Assembly: GCF_023721835.1 (NCBI RefSeq)
Contig: NZ_JAMKFE010000019.1
Span: 33,447 to 97,446, forward strand
Direction of reading: 5' to 3'
Source: Caldimonas mangrovi
Lineage (GTDB): Bacteria; Pseudomonadota; Gammaproteobacteria; Burkholderiales; Burkholderiaceae_C
DNA length: 64,000 nucleotides
In this document: one piece after another, positions 47,084-56,594 of the stretch
Numbering within the stretch: the first letter of the stretch is position 1
Layout: each line of letters begins with the position of its first letter
Translations under genes and position numbers: made by a program
Notes under the pieces: model-generated
Seen by the model: only the letters and a program-made list of their open reading frames with translations
What the model was told of the DNA's origin: nothing
Databases searched by the model: none

Positions 47084-47830
47084 ATGACCCCGATCACCCT
47101 CATCACCGGCGCCAGCCGCGGCATTGGCGCAGCCACCGCCCGGCTCTGCGCCGTCCAAGGCCACCGCGTTGCGATCAACTACACCCGCGACGCCGGCGCT
47201 GCCGACGAAGTTGCACGACAAGTGCAGGCCCTCGGCGCTGAAGCGATGACGATCCAGGCCGATGTCTCGCAGGAAGCCGACGTGCTGCGCATGTTCGAGG
47301 CCGTCGACGCCCGCTGGGGCCGTCTCACGGGCCTCGTCAACAACGCCGGCATCGTCGACGTGAAGGCGCGTGTCGACGAGATGTCGTTCGAGCGGCTGCA
47401 GCGCATGTTCGCGATCAACGTCCACGGCTCCTTCCTCTGCGCACGCGAGGCGGTGCGACGCATGAGCACGCAGCATGGCGGTGTCGGCGGCGCCATCGTC
47501 AACGTGTCGTCGGTCGCAGCGCGCGCCGGCGGCTCGAACCAGTACGTCGACTACGCCGCGAGCAAGGGGGCGATCGACACCTTCACGATCGGGCTGTCGA
47601 AGGAAGTCGCCGCCGAGGGCATCCGCGTCAACGCGGTGCGCCCGGGCATCACCGACACCGAGATCCATGCTTCCGGCGGGCAGCCCGAGCGCGCCTGGGC
47701 GCTGGCGTCGCAGATCCCGATGCAGCGGCCCGGCCACCCTGACGAGATCGCGCAGGCCGTCGTGTGGCTGCTGTCCGGTGCGGCGAGCTACACCACCGGC
47801 GCACTGCTCGACGTCGGCGGCGGGCGTTGA
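47084..47830 (+). CDS. SDR oxidoreductase
   Basis: A 248-residue short-chain dehydrogenase with TGASRGIG (8-15), NNAG (86-89), catalytic Ser142/143, Tyr157 and Lys161 (YAASK) and the C-terminal TGALLDVGGGR. The family is the sugar-oxidoreductase-like YgfF group. No neighbour points to a substrate. An NADP preference is likely from NYTRDAGAADE after the second strand. Confidence 0.85.
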   Translation: MTPITLITGASRGIGAATARLCAVQGHRVAINYTRDAGAADEVARQVQALGAEAMTIQADVSQEADVLRMFEAVDARWGRLTGLVNNAGIVDVKARVDEMSFERLQRMFAINVHGSFLCAREAVRRMSTQHGGVGGAIVNVSSVAARAGGSNQYVDYAASKGAIDTFTIGLSKEVAAEGIRVNAVRPGITDTEIHASGGQPERAWALASQIPMQRPGHPDEIAQAVVWLLSGAASYTTGALLDVGGGR

Positions 47831-48006
47831 ACGCACGCACGCGACCATCCGGCGGCCGCACGAAAAACCGTGCGAAATGCACGCGCCGAGCCTCAAGTCT
47901 TTCGGCCACCTGTCGAAATTGACAGGGACGTCCGTGCAGATTTGACCGGGCGCGCCCTCGGGTTGCAGTGGCGCGCGCTGTGGCGGGCGGCCATGTGTCG
48001 TTCCCG

Positions 48007-50355
48007 ATGTTCCAGCCCACCGCAGACCGCACCTTCGCACTGCTCCCGCTGCTCGCCCTGTTGTGCGGCCTGGCGCTGACCGCGGGTGCCGGTTGGGTCA
48101 CCTCCGATGCCGAACGGGTGTCCGAACGGGCGCGCTTCGAGCGTCGCGCCGACGACGTGGTCCAGGCGGTGCAGGAGGGCATGCGCGATCACGAGAAGCT
48201 GGTGCTCGCAGCAGCCGGCCTGATTGCAGCGCAGCCCGACGTCACGCGCAAGCAGTGGCGCGAGTTCGCGGAAGCCCTGAATCTCGAGGCGCGCTATCCC
48301 GGCGTGCAGGGGCTCGGCTACGCGCGGCGCACGCCCGCAGCGGAGTTGATCGGCCATAAGCTCCAGGTACGCGCCGAAGGCTTCCCGGAGTACGACGTGC
48401 TGCCGCCGGGGCAGCGCGACGAGTACTACCCCATCGTCTACCTCGAGCCGTTCTATGGACGGAACCTGCGCGCCTTTGGCTACGACATGTACTCCGAGCC
48501 GGTCCGGCGTGCCGCGATGCAGCTGGCGCGCGATACCGGCCTGCCTGCGCTGTCGGGTCGCGTGCACCTGGTGCAGGAGACCGAGCAGGCGCCTCAGCCC
48601 GGTGCCCTGCTGTACCTGCCCGTCTACCGCAAGGACGCGCCGGTCCACTCCGTCGAGCAGCGCCGGCGCGAGATCGTCGGTTTTGTCTACAGCCCCTACC
48701 GGATGGACGACACAATGCGGGCGATCATCGGCGGCACGGCCGGCGGCCTTGCGATTGAGCTGTACGACGGCGACGCCGGGACATCCGATGCGCCGCTGTT
48801 TGCCGACGGGCTGCTGGAGCACTGGGCCTCGCCGTTCGCACGGACACGGCAGATCGTCTCGGGCCAGCGCTTCTGGACCCTGCGCATCACCGCCAAGCCC
48901 GCCTTCTTCGTGGCCGCCGGCGCCAGCCGTACCGCGCTGGTCGTCGGCGCCGGCGCGCTGGCCAGCGTGCTGGCCGCGGCACTGATGGCCGCGCTGGTCG
49001 ACAGGCGCAGACACGCCGTGAAGCTGGCCGAGGAGATGGGTCTGGCGCACCGGGACGACGAAGCACGCATCCGGGCAGTGATCGAAAACACCGCCGATGC
49101 CATCGTGACGGTGGACCGCATGGGTCGCATCTGCGACGTCAATCGCGCGGCCGAGCTCATCTTCGGCCACCCTCGCGACCGCCTGATCGGCCAGTCTGCG
49201 AGGGTGCTGGTCCCTGAGCGGCTGCGCGCACAGTCCGATGCGCTGTACGCCCAGGCCGACCCGCCTCGACGGATGCGCGTGGAATGGACCGGCCTGCGCA
49301 GCGACGGCCGAGAGATCACTGTGCGGCTGTCGATGGAGCGGACCGAGATCCAGGGCAGGACCCAGTTCATCTGGCTGGTCAGCGACATCAGCGAGCAACG
49401 CCAGGCCGAGCGGGTGGCCCAGGAGGCCCACCAGCTGAGGCAGGCGATCCTCGAGCACACGCCGCTGTGCACATTCACGGTGGACGCCAACGGCGTCATC
49501 ACCTCGATCAACCCTGCCGGCGTGCGCCTGCTCGGCTACGGCGCCGAGGAGCTGGTCGGCCTGCGCACCCCGCTGCTGTTCCACGACCCCGAGGAGATCA
49601 CGGCGCGGGCCGATCAGCTCAGCGCCGAGTCGGCAAGCGCCGTCGCGCCCGGCTTCGACGTACTGGTCGCGCTGGCGCGATGCGGCCGTGCCGAGGAACG
49701 CCAGTGGACCTACATCCGGCGCGACGGCGCCCGGGTGCCGGTAGAACTCGTCACCGGCGCGCTGCAAGACACGCAGGGCGCTGTGTTCGGGTTTCATTTC
49801 ATCGCACACGACATCACGGAACACGCCCGTGTGCGCCAGCACGTCGAGTCGATGGCGACGCACGACGCGCTCACCGGGCTGCCCAATCGCCGCCTGATGG
49901 CGGACCGTGCCGTGCAATGCATCGGCCATGCGCGCCGCACCGGCAAGCCCTTCGCACTGCTGTTGCTCGACCTGGACGGTTTCAAGCAGGTCAACGACAC
50001 CTTCGGGCATGCGACCGGCGACGAGGTGCTCAAGGCCGTGGCGCACGCCTTGAGCGACTGCGTGCGCGCCATCGATACCATCGCCCGCCTGGGCGGGGAC
50101 GAGTTCGTCGTGCTGCTGCACGGGCCCATCACCGCGGACGAGGCCGAGGCTGTCGCCGACAAGATCGTGGCGCGCCTGGACGGCGGTGTCGCGGCGTGCA
50201 GGCAGCGCCTGCAGGTCACAGGGAGCATCGGCATCGCGCTGTGGTCGGTGCACGGCGCCGACCTTGACTCGCTGCTGGCTGCCGCCGATGCGGCGATGTA
50301 CCGGGCCAAGCAATCGGGCCGCAACGCATGGCGTCCGGCCGTCACGGCGACATAG
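48007..50355 (+). CDS. CHASE-PAS-PAS-GGDEF diguanylate cyclase
   Basis: A 782-residue membrane sensor. After an N-terminal span (residues ~10-28) a periplasmic CHASE domain (~65-265, GVQGLGYARRTP, YPIVYLEPF) is followed by a second span (~300-325), two PAS domains (~345-465 and ~475-590) and a GGDEF domain with intact GGDEF near residue 697 and inhibitory RAID five residues before. There is no EAL domain, so it is a cyclase only. The start at ATG 48007 is chosen for its signal-like span; GTG at 47968 and 47995 are in frame. The ligand of CHASE is unknown. Confidence 0.88.
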   Translation: MFQPTADRTFALLPLLALLCGLALTAGAGWVTSDAERVSERARFERRADDVVQAVQEGMRDHEKLVLAAAGLIAAQPDVTRKQWREFAEALNLEARYPGVQGLGYARRTPAAELIGHKLQVRAEGFPEYDVLPPGQRDEYYPIVYLEPFYGRNLRAFGYDMYSEPVRRAAMQLARDTGLPALSGRVHLVQETEQAPQPGALLYLPVYRKDAPVHSVEQRRREIVGFVYSPYRMDDTMRAIIGGTAGGLAIELYDGDAGTSDAPLFADGLLEHWASPFARTRQIVSGQRFWTLRITAKPAFFVAAGASRTALVVGAGALASVLAAALMAALVDRRRHAVKLAEEMGLAHRDDEARIRAVIENTADAIVTVDRMGRICDVNRAAELIFGHPRDRLIGQSARVLVPERLRAQSDALYAQADPPRRMRVEWTGLRSDGREITVRLSMERTEIQGRTQFIWLVSDISEQRQAERVAQEAHQLRQAILEHTPLCTFTVDANGVITSINPAGVRLLGYGAEELVGLRTPLLFHDPEEITARADQLSAESASAVAPGFDVLVALARCGRAEERQWTYIRRDGARVPVELVTGALQDTQGAVFGFHFIAHDITEHARVRQHVESMATHDALTGLPNRRLMADRAVQCIGHARRTGKPFALLLLDLDGFKQVNDTFGHATGDEVLKAVAHALSDCVRAIDTIARLGGDEFVVLLHGPITADEAEAVADKIVARLDGGVAACRQRLQVTGSIGIALWSVHGADLDSLLAAADAAMYRAKQSGRNAWRPAVTAT

Positions 50356-50389
50356 CCAAGCGGCGGCGGGCAGGCCAGAATCGGCGCCC

Positions 50390-51025
50390 ATGGACCTGCT
50401 CAAGCCCCTGATCGCGCTGCTGGCGATTGTCAACCCGATCGGCGTCGTGCCGTTCTTCATCCACTTCACGCAGGGCTTCACGTCCGAGCAGCGGCGCCGC
50501 ACGATACGCGTCGCGTCGTTCACGGCGTTTCTCGTCGTGGCCATCAGTGCGGTCGCCGGCTTGCGGATCATCGAGTTCTTCGGCATCTCGATCGCGTCGT
50601 TCCAGGTCGGCGGCGGCATGCTGCTGCTGATCAGCGCGATCCAGATGCTGCAGGCACACCCGGCCGAAACCAGCAAGGACGACGTCGACGAAGGCGCGTC
50701 CAAGGCCGACGCAGGCGCCAGCATCGCGGTCGTGCCGCTGACCATCCCGCTGCTGACCGGCCCGGCCACCATCTCGACCATGGTCATCTACGCGCAGAAG
50801 ACGCGCAGCTGGTGGGAACTCGGTGTGCTGGTGGGCTACGGCGTCGTGATCGGCGCCGCGGCCTTCCTCGCGTTGTCGGCGTCGGGGCGCATCGCGAAGC
50901 TGCTGGGGCAGACCGGCATCAACATCATGACGCGGCTGATGGGCCTGATCCTGGCCGCATTGGCGGTCGAGATCATGGCCGACGGGCTGGGCAAGCTGTT
51001 CCCGGTGCTCACCAGCGGCGGCTGA
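50390..51025 (+). CDS. MarC-family integral membrane protein
   Basis: A 211-residue MarC/UPF0056 protein with six spans. Conserved motifs are LLAIVNPIGVVPFFIHFT (residues 9-26), IIEFFGISIASFQVGGGMLL and VPLTIPLLTGPATIST (~113-128), the repeated NP/GP motifs of this family. Function is not known; a role in antibiotic resistance was not confirmed for E. coli MarC. Confidence 0.9.
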   Translation: MDLLKPLIALLAIVNPIGVVPFFIHFTQGFTSEQRRRTIRVASFTAFLVVAISAVAGLRIIEFFGISIASFQVGGGMLLLISAIQMLQAHPAETSKDDVDEGASKADAGASIAVVPLTIPLLTGPATISTMVIYAQKTRSWWELGVLVGYGVVIGAAAFLALSASGRIAKLLGQTGINIMTRLMGLILAALAVEIMADGLGKLFPVLTSGG

Positions 51026-51043
51026 TCCTCCGTCTTCACGGGT

Positions 51044-51421
51044 TCAAGCGGCTTTGCGCGGCCCGATCGATTTGCCGCGGCGCGGCTTGGCGCCATCGCG
51101 GCGCCGGGCGTGCCGTATGGCCTCGGCGGCCACGCGCGCGGCTTCCCGGGCCAGCGGCTGCGGCGAGCGGCACAGCCCGGAACGCGCGTAGTGCAGGTTC
51201 TCGTAGAGCTGGCGCGCGGCGGGGAAGTCGTCGAGCAGCGACAGCAGCGCCGCATCGGAGCGCACCGAGGCCAGCGCCTCGGTCAGGCACTGCACGACGA
51301 AGCTGAACTGCTCGGCGTCGGCCCCGTCGACGCCGTGCTCCAGCCTTTCGAGGCGGCGGGCAAGCATGAACACGACCGTCAGGCGGGCGGGAACTTGCGG
51401 AAAGCCGTAGAGGTAGTGCAC
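51044..51421 (-). CDS. Hypothetical protein, Arg/Ala-rich C-terminus
   Basis: An unrecognised protein of about 107-125 residues, mostly helical (ARRLERLEHGVDGADAEQF, SDAALLSLLDDFPAARQLYE), ending in a basic tail (RHARRRDGAKPRRGK) that could bind nucleic acid. The start is uncertain: GTG at 51421 gives 125 residues, ATG at 51367 gives 107, and the frame is open further up. It converges with the MarC gene, 18 bases away. Confidence 0.5.
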   Translation of the reverse strand: MHYLYGFPQVPARLTVVFMLARRLERLEHGVDGADAEQFSFVVQCLTEALASVRSDAALLSLLDDFPAARQLYENLHYARSGLCRSPQPLAREAARVAAEAIRHARRRDGAKPRRGKSIGPRKAA

Positions 51422-51589
51422 GCGGGACTCGTTGAAGAAACTGTCGATGCGCCGATTCTGGCCAGCGCGAACACCGACAAACCGTGGAGTTGCCGGCGCT
51501 TTGCACCAGATGTAACGCGGTCCCCGCGCCCCGGCGGGCATGCGGTTTGCTGTTCCGGGCCGCCGCACTCTTTTTGCCGGAGGCCCCTC

Positions 51590-51976
51590 TTGCACCGAAG
51601 CCGACTGGCCGCACTGGTGATCGACTGCCAGGGCGGCAACCTCGATCGACACGCCGAGTTCTGGGGCCAGGCGCTTGGATGCCCGCGCTTGCCGACGAGC
51701 GAGGAGTGGGCGAAGCGCTACGCCAATCTTGCAACGTCGCCCGAGGAGGTGCGCGTGCTGCTGCAGAAGGTGGATCACCCGAGCCGCGTGCACCTGGACA
51801 TCGAGACCGACGACATCACCGCCGAAGTGCAACGGCTGTCGCGGCTGGGGGCGACTGTGGTGGAGGTCAAGGAGCGCTGGACCGTGATGGAGGCACCAAC
51901 CGGCCACCGCTTCTGCGTCGTGCACCCGCAGCGCGGCGACTTTCCGGATGGGCCCGGAGTGAACTGCTGGCCTTGA
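51590..51976 (+). CDS. VOC-superfamily (glyoxalase-like) protein
   Basis: A 128-residue glyoxalase-like domain protein: LAALVIDCQGGNLDRHAEFWGQALG at the start and TDDITAEVQRLSRLGATVVE plus GHRFCVVHPQ later, the usual beta-alpha-beta-beta-beta repeats of the VOC fold. A TTG start at 51590 is favoured by a GGAGG site (51579-51583) six bases upstream; no ATG exists in a suitable place. No function known for this subgroup; divergent from the hypothetical gene to the left. Confidence 0.72.
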   Translation: MHRSRLAALVIDCQGGNLDRHAEFWGQALGCPRLPTSEEWAKRYANLATSPEEVRVLLQKVDHPSRVHLDIETDDITAEVQRLSRLGATVVEVKERWTVMEAPTGHRFCVVHPQRGDFPDGPGVNCWP

Positions 51977-52347
51977 CGTTTCGGACCCGCAGGCACGCAA
52001 ATCGCACTCCCGCAACTTGTCAGAACAGACAGTTTCAGCACCCGGTGCGCCCGAACAGAATCGTCTTCGAAGGCACAAATCAGGGAAGAGGCCGCCACAA
52101 GGAGTGACCCGGCGTGGCGGCGGCGAGTGCTCTTCGGCGCAGGCTCCTCTCCCTGCGCTGCAGGGCACCTGCCGCCGCCACGCCGCGGGACACCAAGACA
52201 GCGGTCGCCTGTCTCGGGGAGTCGCGCCGGCAGCCGGTGCGGCCCGGTCCGGCAGCACAGCCGGCCGGCAGCCGCCCGGCTGCGGCCATTTCCGTACCGC
52301 GTCCTGACCCCTGCCCCACGGATAATCGCGCGGCGAAGGGGCCCGAG
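51977..52347. other. 371-base gene-free stretch with strong secondary structure
   Basis: No convincing gene. It holds a 14-base perfect inverted repeat (GGCGTGGCGGCGGC at 52111-52124 and its complement at 52171-52184) enclosing a smaller hairpin (GCGCAGG at 52137-52143 with CCTGCGC at 52152-52158), and a second hairpin around GCAGCCGCCCGGCTGC close to 52267-52284. It may be a structured transcript, a terminator for the upstream gene plus a leader for the next, or an old repeat. No rRNA, tRNA or known small-RNA signature is recognised. Confidence 0.5.
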
Positions 52348-52851
52348 ATGATCCAAGAAACCTGCATACCCAGCGGCAGCGACATCGAGCGCTACGCCCG
52401 CGGCGCCTACTTCGCCGACGCCTATTCGGCCCCCTGCCCCGAAGACGGTCGCACGGCCTTGCAGCTCTACCTCGACCACATGGCCCGCACGCCGCGCTGG
52501 GTGAGCGCGCTGATGCGCCTGCGCAACCGGCTGGTGCGCCTGGTGGGGCTGAAGGACCTGGGCGGCTTCGGGTTGCAGCCCGGGCAGTCGAGCACACCGC
52601 GCCCGGGCGACCGGGTCGGCATCTTCACGCTGGTATCGGCCCACGACGACGAGGTCGTGCTGACCGACGCCGATCGGCATCTCGACGTCTGGATCTCAGT
52701 GCGCCGTCCCGCGCCGCAGCACCCTCAACGGGTGGTCGTGTCCACCGTGGTCAAGGTGCACAACGGGCTCGGGCGCTTCTACATGTTCTTCGTCGGGCCG
52801 ATGCACAAGCGCATCGTGCCGGCGGTGCTGACGCGCCTGCCGGCCGCCTGA
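52348..52851 (+). CDS. DUF2867 protein
   Basis: A 167-residue DUF2867-domain protein with the typical core RVGIFTLVSAHDDEVVLTDADRHLDVWISV and the C-terminal GRFYMFFVGPMHKRIVPAVL. No signal sequence or membrane segment. Role unknown; a lipid- or aromatic-binding fold (START-like) is plausible. No operon partner. Confidence 0.8.
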   Translation: MIQETCIPSGSDIERYARGAYFADAYSAPCPEDGRTALQLYLDHMARTPRWVSALMRLRNRLVRLVGLKDLGGFGLQPGQSSTPRPGDRVGIFTLVSAHDDEVVLTDADRHLDVWISVRRPAPQHPQRVVVSTVVKVHNGLGRFYMFFVGPMHKRIVPAVLTRLPAA

Positions 52852-52937
52852 CACTTCACCGGCTCTTCACACACTTCACGCGCCGCGCACCGCCGGCTTC
52901 GACACTCCGCGGCTTCAAACGCCATGGAGGATTGAAG

Positions 52938-54329
52938 ATGAAGAACGTGTTGCTGGGCAAAGCGATGGCCATCGCGGCCATCACGCTGCTGCTGCTGCTG
53001 GGGCTGGGCCACATCGCCGACCTGGTCGACGAGCGCCGACAGCGCCAGCAGGAAGCGCAATGGAGCGTAGAACAAGGCCAGGCCGGCCGCCAGACGCTGC
53101 TCGGGCCGGTGCTGCATCGCAGTTGCACCGAGGAATGGGACACGCCCGTCGGCGAAGGCGCCGGCCGCAAGCTGGTGACGAGCAAGCGGGAGGTGCTGCT
53201 GGCCGCCGTGCCGGACCAGTTGACGCTCCACGCCGATGCGGCGCTGGAGGCGCGGTACCGCGGGTTGTTCAAGGTCAACAGCTATGCCGCAAAAACGCGC
53301 CTGCAGGCGCGCTGGGCCGACGTGGCCACGCTGCAGCCGAAGGCCGAACACGCCGGCTCGCGGCTGCAGTGCCAGGCGCCGGTGCTGATGGTGGCGCTCA
53401 GCGACGCGCGCGGCATCCGCGTGGCGCAGGTGCAAGCCGACGGGCAGCGGCTGGACGTCAAGGCCGGCACCGGCCACCCCGCCTATCCACGCGGCTTCCA
53501 TGCCGTGCTGCCGGCAGCACCAGAATCCGGCGCGGTACAGGCCGACGTGACGCTGGAACTGGTCGGCACCGGGGAGTTCTCGCTCGCACCGGTGGCGCAC
53601 CACACGCAGGTCGAGCTGCGTTCGGATTGGCCGCACCCTTCGTTCGGCGGCCGCTTTCTGCCGGCGCAGCGCGAAGTGGATCAGGACGGCTTCCGGGCCG
53701 AGTGGCGGGTCTCGTCGCTTGCGACCACCGCCCCGGCCGACGTGCTGCGCGGCGCGCCGCTATGCCCTTCGTCCACCGGCGGCAACGAACCCGAAGGCGG
53801 CTGCATCGAGGCCTTCGGCGTGTCCTTCATCGACCCGGTGAATCCCTATGTGCTGGGCGACCGGGCCACCAAGTACGGCGTGCTGTTCATCGCGCTCACC
53901 TTCGTGACGGTCGCGATGGTCGAACTGCTGAAGAAGCGGCGTGTGCACCCGGTGCAGTACTTGCTGGTCGGCTGCGCGCTGGTGCTGTTCTTCCTGCTGC
54001 TGCTCAGCCTGTCGGAGCACTTCGCGTTCGGCCTCGCCTACGCCGGCGCGAGCACCGCATGCGCCGCGCTGCTGGCCTATTACGCCAGCCACATGCTGGG
54101 CGGCTGGCGGGCGGGCCTGGGCTTCGGCGCGGCCGTTGGCACGCTCTATGGCGCCTTGTACCTGCTGCTGCAGATGGAGCAGACCGCGCTGGTGATCGGC
54201 TCGCTGCTGCTGTTTGCGGTGCTGGCGCTGATCATGGTGCTGACGCGCCGGCTCGACTGGTATGGCTTGTCGGGCACCTTGAACGGCCGGCCCGGCGCGG
54301 CCCCTCCCGCCTCGGAAGGCCAGCAGTGA
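52938..54329 (+). CDS. creD: Inner membrane protein CreD
   Basis: A 463-residue CreD-family protein: one N-terminal span (residues ~8-28), a large periplasmic domain (~30-310, with LPAQREVDQDGFRAEWRVSSL) and five C-terminal spans (~315-440, including YLLVGCALVLFFLLLLSLSEH). In gamma-proteobacteria creD is controlled by the CreBC two-component system, which responds to cell-wall stress; no creBC genes are nearby. GGAGG at 52926-52930 favours ATG 52938 over TTG 52932. Confidence 0.9.
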   Translation: MKNVLLGKAMAIAAITLLLLLGLGHIADLVDERRQRQQEAQWSVEQGQAGRQTLLGPVLHRSCTEEWDTPVGEGAGRKLVTSKREVLLAAVPDQLTLHADAALEARYRGLFKVNSYAAKTRLQARWADVATLQPKAEHAGSRLQCQAPVLMVALSDARGIRVAQVQADGQRLDVKAGTGHPAYPRGFHAVLPAAPESGAVQADVTLELVGTGEFSLAPVAHHTQVELRSDWPHPSFGGRFLPAQREVDQDGFRAEWRVSSLATTAPADVLRGAPLCPSSTGGNEPEGGCIEAFGVSFIDPVNPYVLGDRATKYGVLFIALTFVTVAMVELLKKRRVHPVQYLLVGCALVLFFLLLLSLSEHFAFGLAYAGASTACAALLAYYASHMLGGWRAGLGFGAAVGTLYGALYLLLQMEQTALVIGSLLLFAVLALIMVLTRRLDWYGLSGTLNGRPGAAPPASEGQQ

Positions 54330-54491
54330 GCGCCGCCAGGCCCGCGGGCCATCAGCCTTCACTTGCTCTTCTTGCGTCGTGTTACCGTTACAAACCACGG
54401 TCTTGCCCGATGCTGCGCACACATCGAACGCGCCGTCAGGCGGGCAGAGTTGCGGCGACGGGGTCGCGCCGACAGGAACAGGAACACGAAC

Positions 54492-56516
54492 ATGTGGCGT
54501 TGGGAATGGCAGGGGGCCGCCGCGGCCCTGGTGTTGAGCTTGGCCGCGTGCGGTGGCGGTGGCGGTGGCGGTGGCGGTGAACCCGGCCCGGACCAGCCCC
54601 CCGCTTCCGGGCCCGATACGACCGCGCCTTCTGCGCCTGCCAACCTCGGCGCCAGCGCCGGCTCGTCAAGCCGGATCACCCTGAACTGGACCGCCAGCAC
54701 CGACAACGTCGGCGTCACCGGCTACCGGGTCGAGCGCTGCCAGGGCGCCGGCTGCAGCAGCTATGCGCAGGTGGCCACCCCCAGCGGCACCTCGTACACC
54801 GACAACGGCCTGGCCGCCAGCACCTCGTATTCATACCGGGTGTACGCGCGCGACACCGCCGGCAACGCCAGTGCGGCGTCGGCCGCCGCCAGCGCCATCA
54901 CACCGGCGTCGAGCAGCGGCGGGCCCGACGCCACCACCGCCGGCGTCGTCACCACGCCCTTTCCGACGCTGCAGAACCTGAGCGTGGAATGGGCGATCAC
55001 CGGCGACGACAACCTCAACGGGGTCGTCACGGTGCGCTACCGCAAGCAGGGCGCCAGCACGTGGCGCCGGGGCTTGCCGCTGCGCCGCGTGCCGGCGGGC
55101 AGCAATGCCGGCTTCTCCTGGGCCAACCGGCATTCGGGCAGCGTCTTCGACCTGGACCCCGGCAGCACCTACGAGATCGAGCTGAGCCTGGACGACCCGG
55201 ACGGCGGCTCGGCGACACGGACCGTCACCGCTGCCACGCGCCGCGTGCCGGCACCGGCCGCCGGCGGCACCGTGAAGGCCGTGACGCCGGCCACTTTCTC
55301 GGGCGTGGCGGCGTCCGCGCAGCCGGGCGACATCCTGGAACTGGGCGCTGGCAGCTACGGCGGCTTCACCGTCGCCGCCAGCGGCACCGCGTCGCAGCCC
55401 CTCGTGATCCGCTCGTCGGCCGGCGCGGTGGTCAACGGCAACATCGAGCTGCTGGACCGCGCCCACGTGCAGCTCGACGGCCTGACGGTCAATGGGCGCA
55501 TCCGCTTCAACCGCTCGAACCACATCGCGATCACCCGCTGCACCATCAACACGACGGGCGACGGCATCGTGACCTTCCTGCGTTCGGAAAACGCCTACAT
55601 CGCCGACAACGTGATCACCGGCGCGACCACCTGGGCCGAGAGCTCGCTCGGCGTCGACGGCAACAACGTCGGCGAGGGGGTCATCGTCACCGGCCCGGGC
55701 CACGTGATCATGAACAACCGCATCCGCGGGTTCCGTGACGGCGTGTCCTTCCTGGAGCAAGGCGAGGCGGACGACCAGTACAGCATCGACGTGCTGAACA
55801 ACGACATCCGCAACGCGGCCGACGACGCCATCGAGGCTGACTACTGCTTCCACAACTGCCGCATCCTGCGCAACCGCATCACCAACGCGTTCCAGGGCAT
55901 CTCGTCGCAGCCCAGCCTGGGCGGGCCCACTTACCACGTGCGCAACGCGATCTACAACGCGGTGCTGAGCGCCTTCAAGCTCAACAACACCAGCATCGGC
56001 GACGTGCTGCTGCACAACACGGTGGTCAAGAACGGCGACGGCTTCGGCGTCTATGCCGGCGTGCCGGTGCGGCACCTGTACGCCCGCAACAACCTGTTCA
56101 TCGGCGGGCCTGGCGGCAGCTACAACGGCTACAGCAGCGGCAGCGGCCGGGTGGTGTCGCTCGACACGCTGGACACCGCCACGTCGTCGCTCGACCACGA
56201 CGGCTACGGCTACACCACCGGCATCTTCAGCGGCCGCATCGGCGGCACCAACTTCAGCAGCTTGGCGCAGCTGCGCAGCAACACCTCGGAGAAGAACGCG
56301 GTGCAGCTGGGGCTGGACGTCTTCAACGCGAGCATCGCCTACCCGGCGTCGCCGATGACCGCCTTCAGCCCCCCCGACCTGCGCCTGGAGACCGGCTCGG
56401 CCGCGGTGGACGCCGGCGTCGCGCTGCCCAACGTCAGCGATGGCTATGGCGGCAGCGCGCCGGACCTGGGCGCCTACGAAGCCGGCGCCGCATTGCCGGC
56501 CTACGGCCCGCGCTGA
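54492..56516 (+). CDS. Lipoprotein with FN3 and right-handed beta-helix domains
   Basis: A 674-residue surface lipoprotein. Lipobox LAAC ends the signal near residue 20, followed at once by nine Gly encoded by a CGGTGG hexamer run (54551-54580). Residues ~45-137 form a fibronectin-III domain (APANLGASAGSSSRITLNWTAS), then a second FN3-like domain, and from ~260 a right-handed beta-helix built of repeated coils (ITRCTINTTGDGIVTFLRSENAYIADNVI and so on). Such helices are found in polysaccharide lyases and glycan-binding proteins, but no catalytic residues can be named. Probably exported by the Lol path and surface-linked. Confidence 0.85.
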   Translation: MWRWEWQGAAAALVLSLAACGGGGGGGGGEPGPDQPPASGPDTTAPSAPANLGASAGSSSRITLNWTASTDNVGVTGYRVERCQGAGCSSYAQVATPSGTSYTDNGLAASTSYSYRVYARDTAGNASAASAAASAITPASSSGGPDATTAGVVTTPFPTLQNLSVEWAITGDDNLNGVVTVRYRKQGASTWRRGLPLRRVPAGSNAGFSWANRHSGSVFDLDPGSTYEIELSLDDPDGGSATRTVTAATRRVPAPAAGGTVKAVTPATFSGVAASAQPGDILELGAGSYGGFTVAASGTASQPLVIRSSAGAVVNGNIELLDRAHVQLDGLTVNGRIRFNRSNHIAITRCTINTTGDGIVTFLRSENAYIADNVITGATTWAESSLGVDGNNVGEGVIVTGPGHVIMNNRIRGFRDGVSFLEQGEADDQYSIDVLNNDIRNAADDAIEADYCFHNCRILRNRITNAFQGISSQPSLGGPTYHVRNAIYNAVLSAFKLNNTSIGDVLLHNTVVKNGDGFGVYAGVPVRHLYARNNLFIGGPGGSYNGYSSGSGRVVSLDTLDTATSSLDHDGYGYTTGIFSGRIGGTNFSSLAQLRSNTSEKNAVQLGLDVFNASIAYPASPMTAFSPPDLRLETGSAAVDAGVALPNVSDGYGGSAPDLGAYEAGAALPAYGPR

Positions 56517-56594
56517 CTTCGCCGCGCCCGCTTGCGCGCCGCGCCTGGCCGGCGTGCAATGTGGCCTTCCCGATCACTCGTGAAGGCCACACCC

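Noticed and set aside
47893..50787. A 964-codon minus-strand frame
   Set aside because: It is the shadow of the CHASE-PAS-GGDEF and MarC genes on the other strand; no family resemblance in its own reading.
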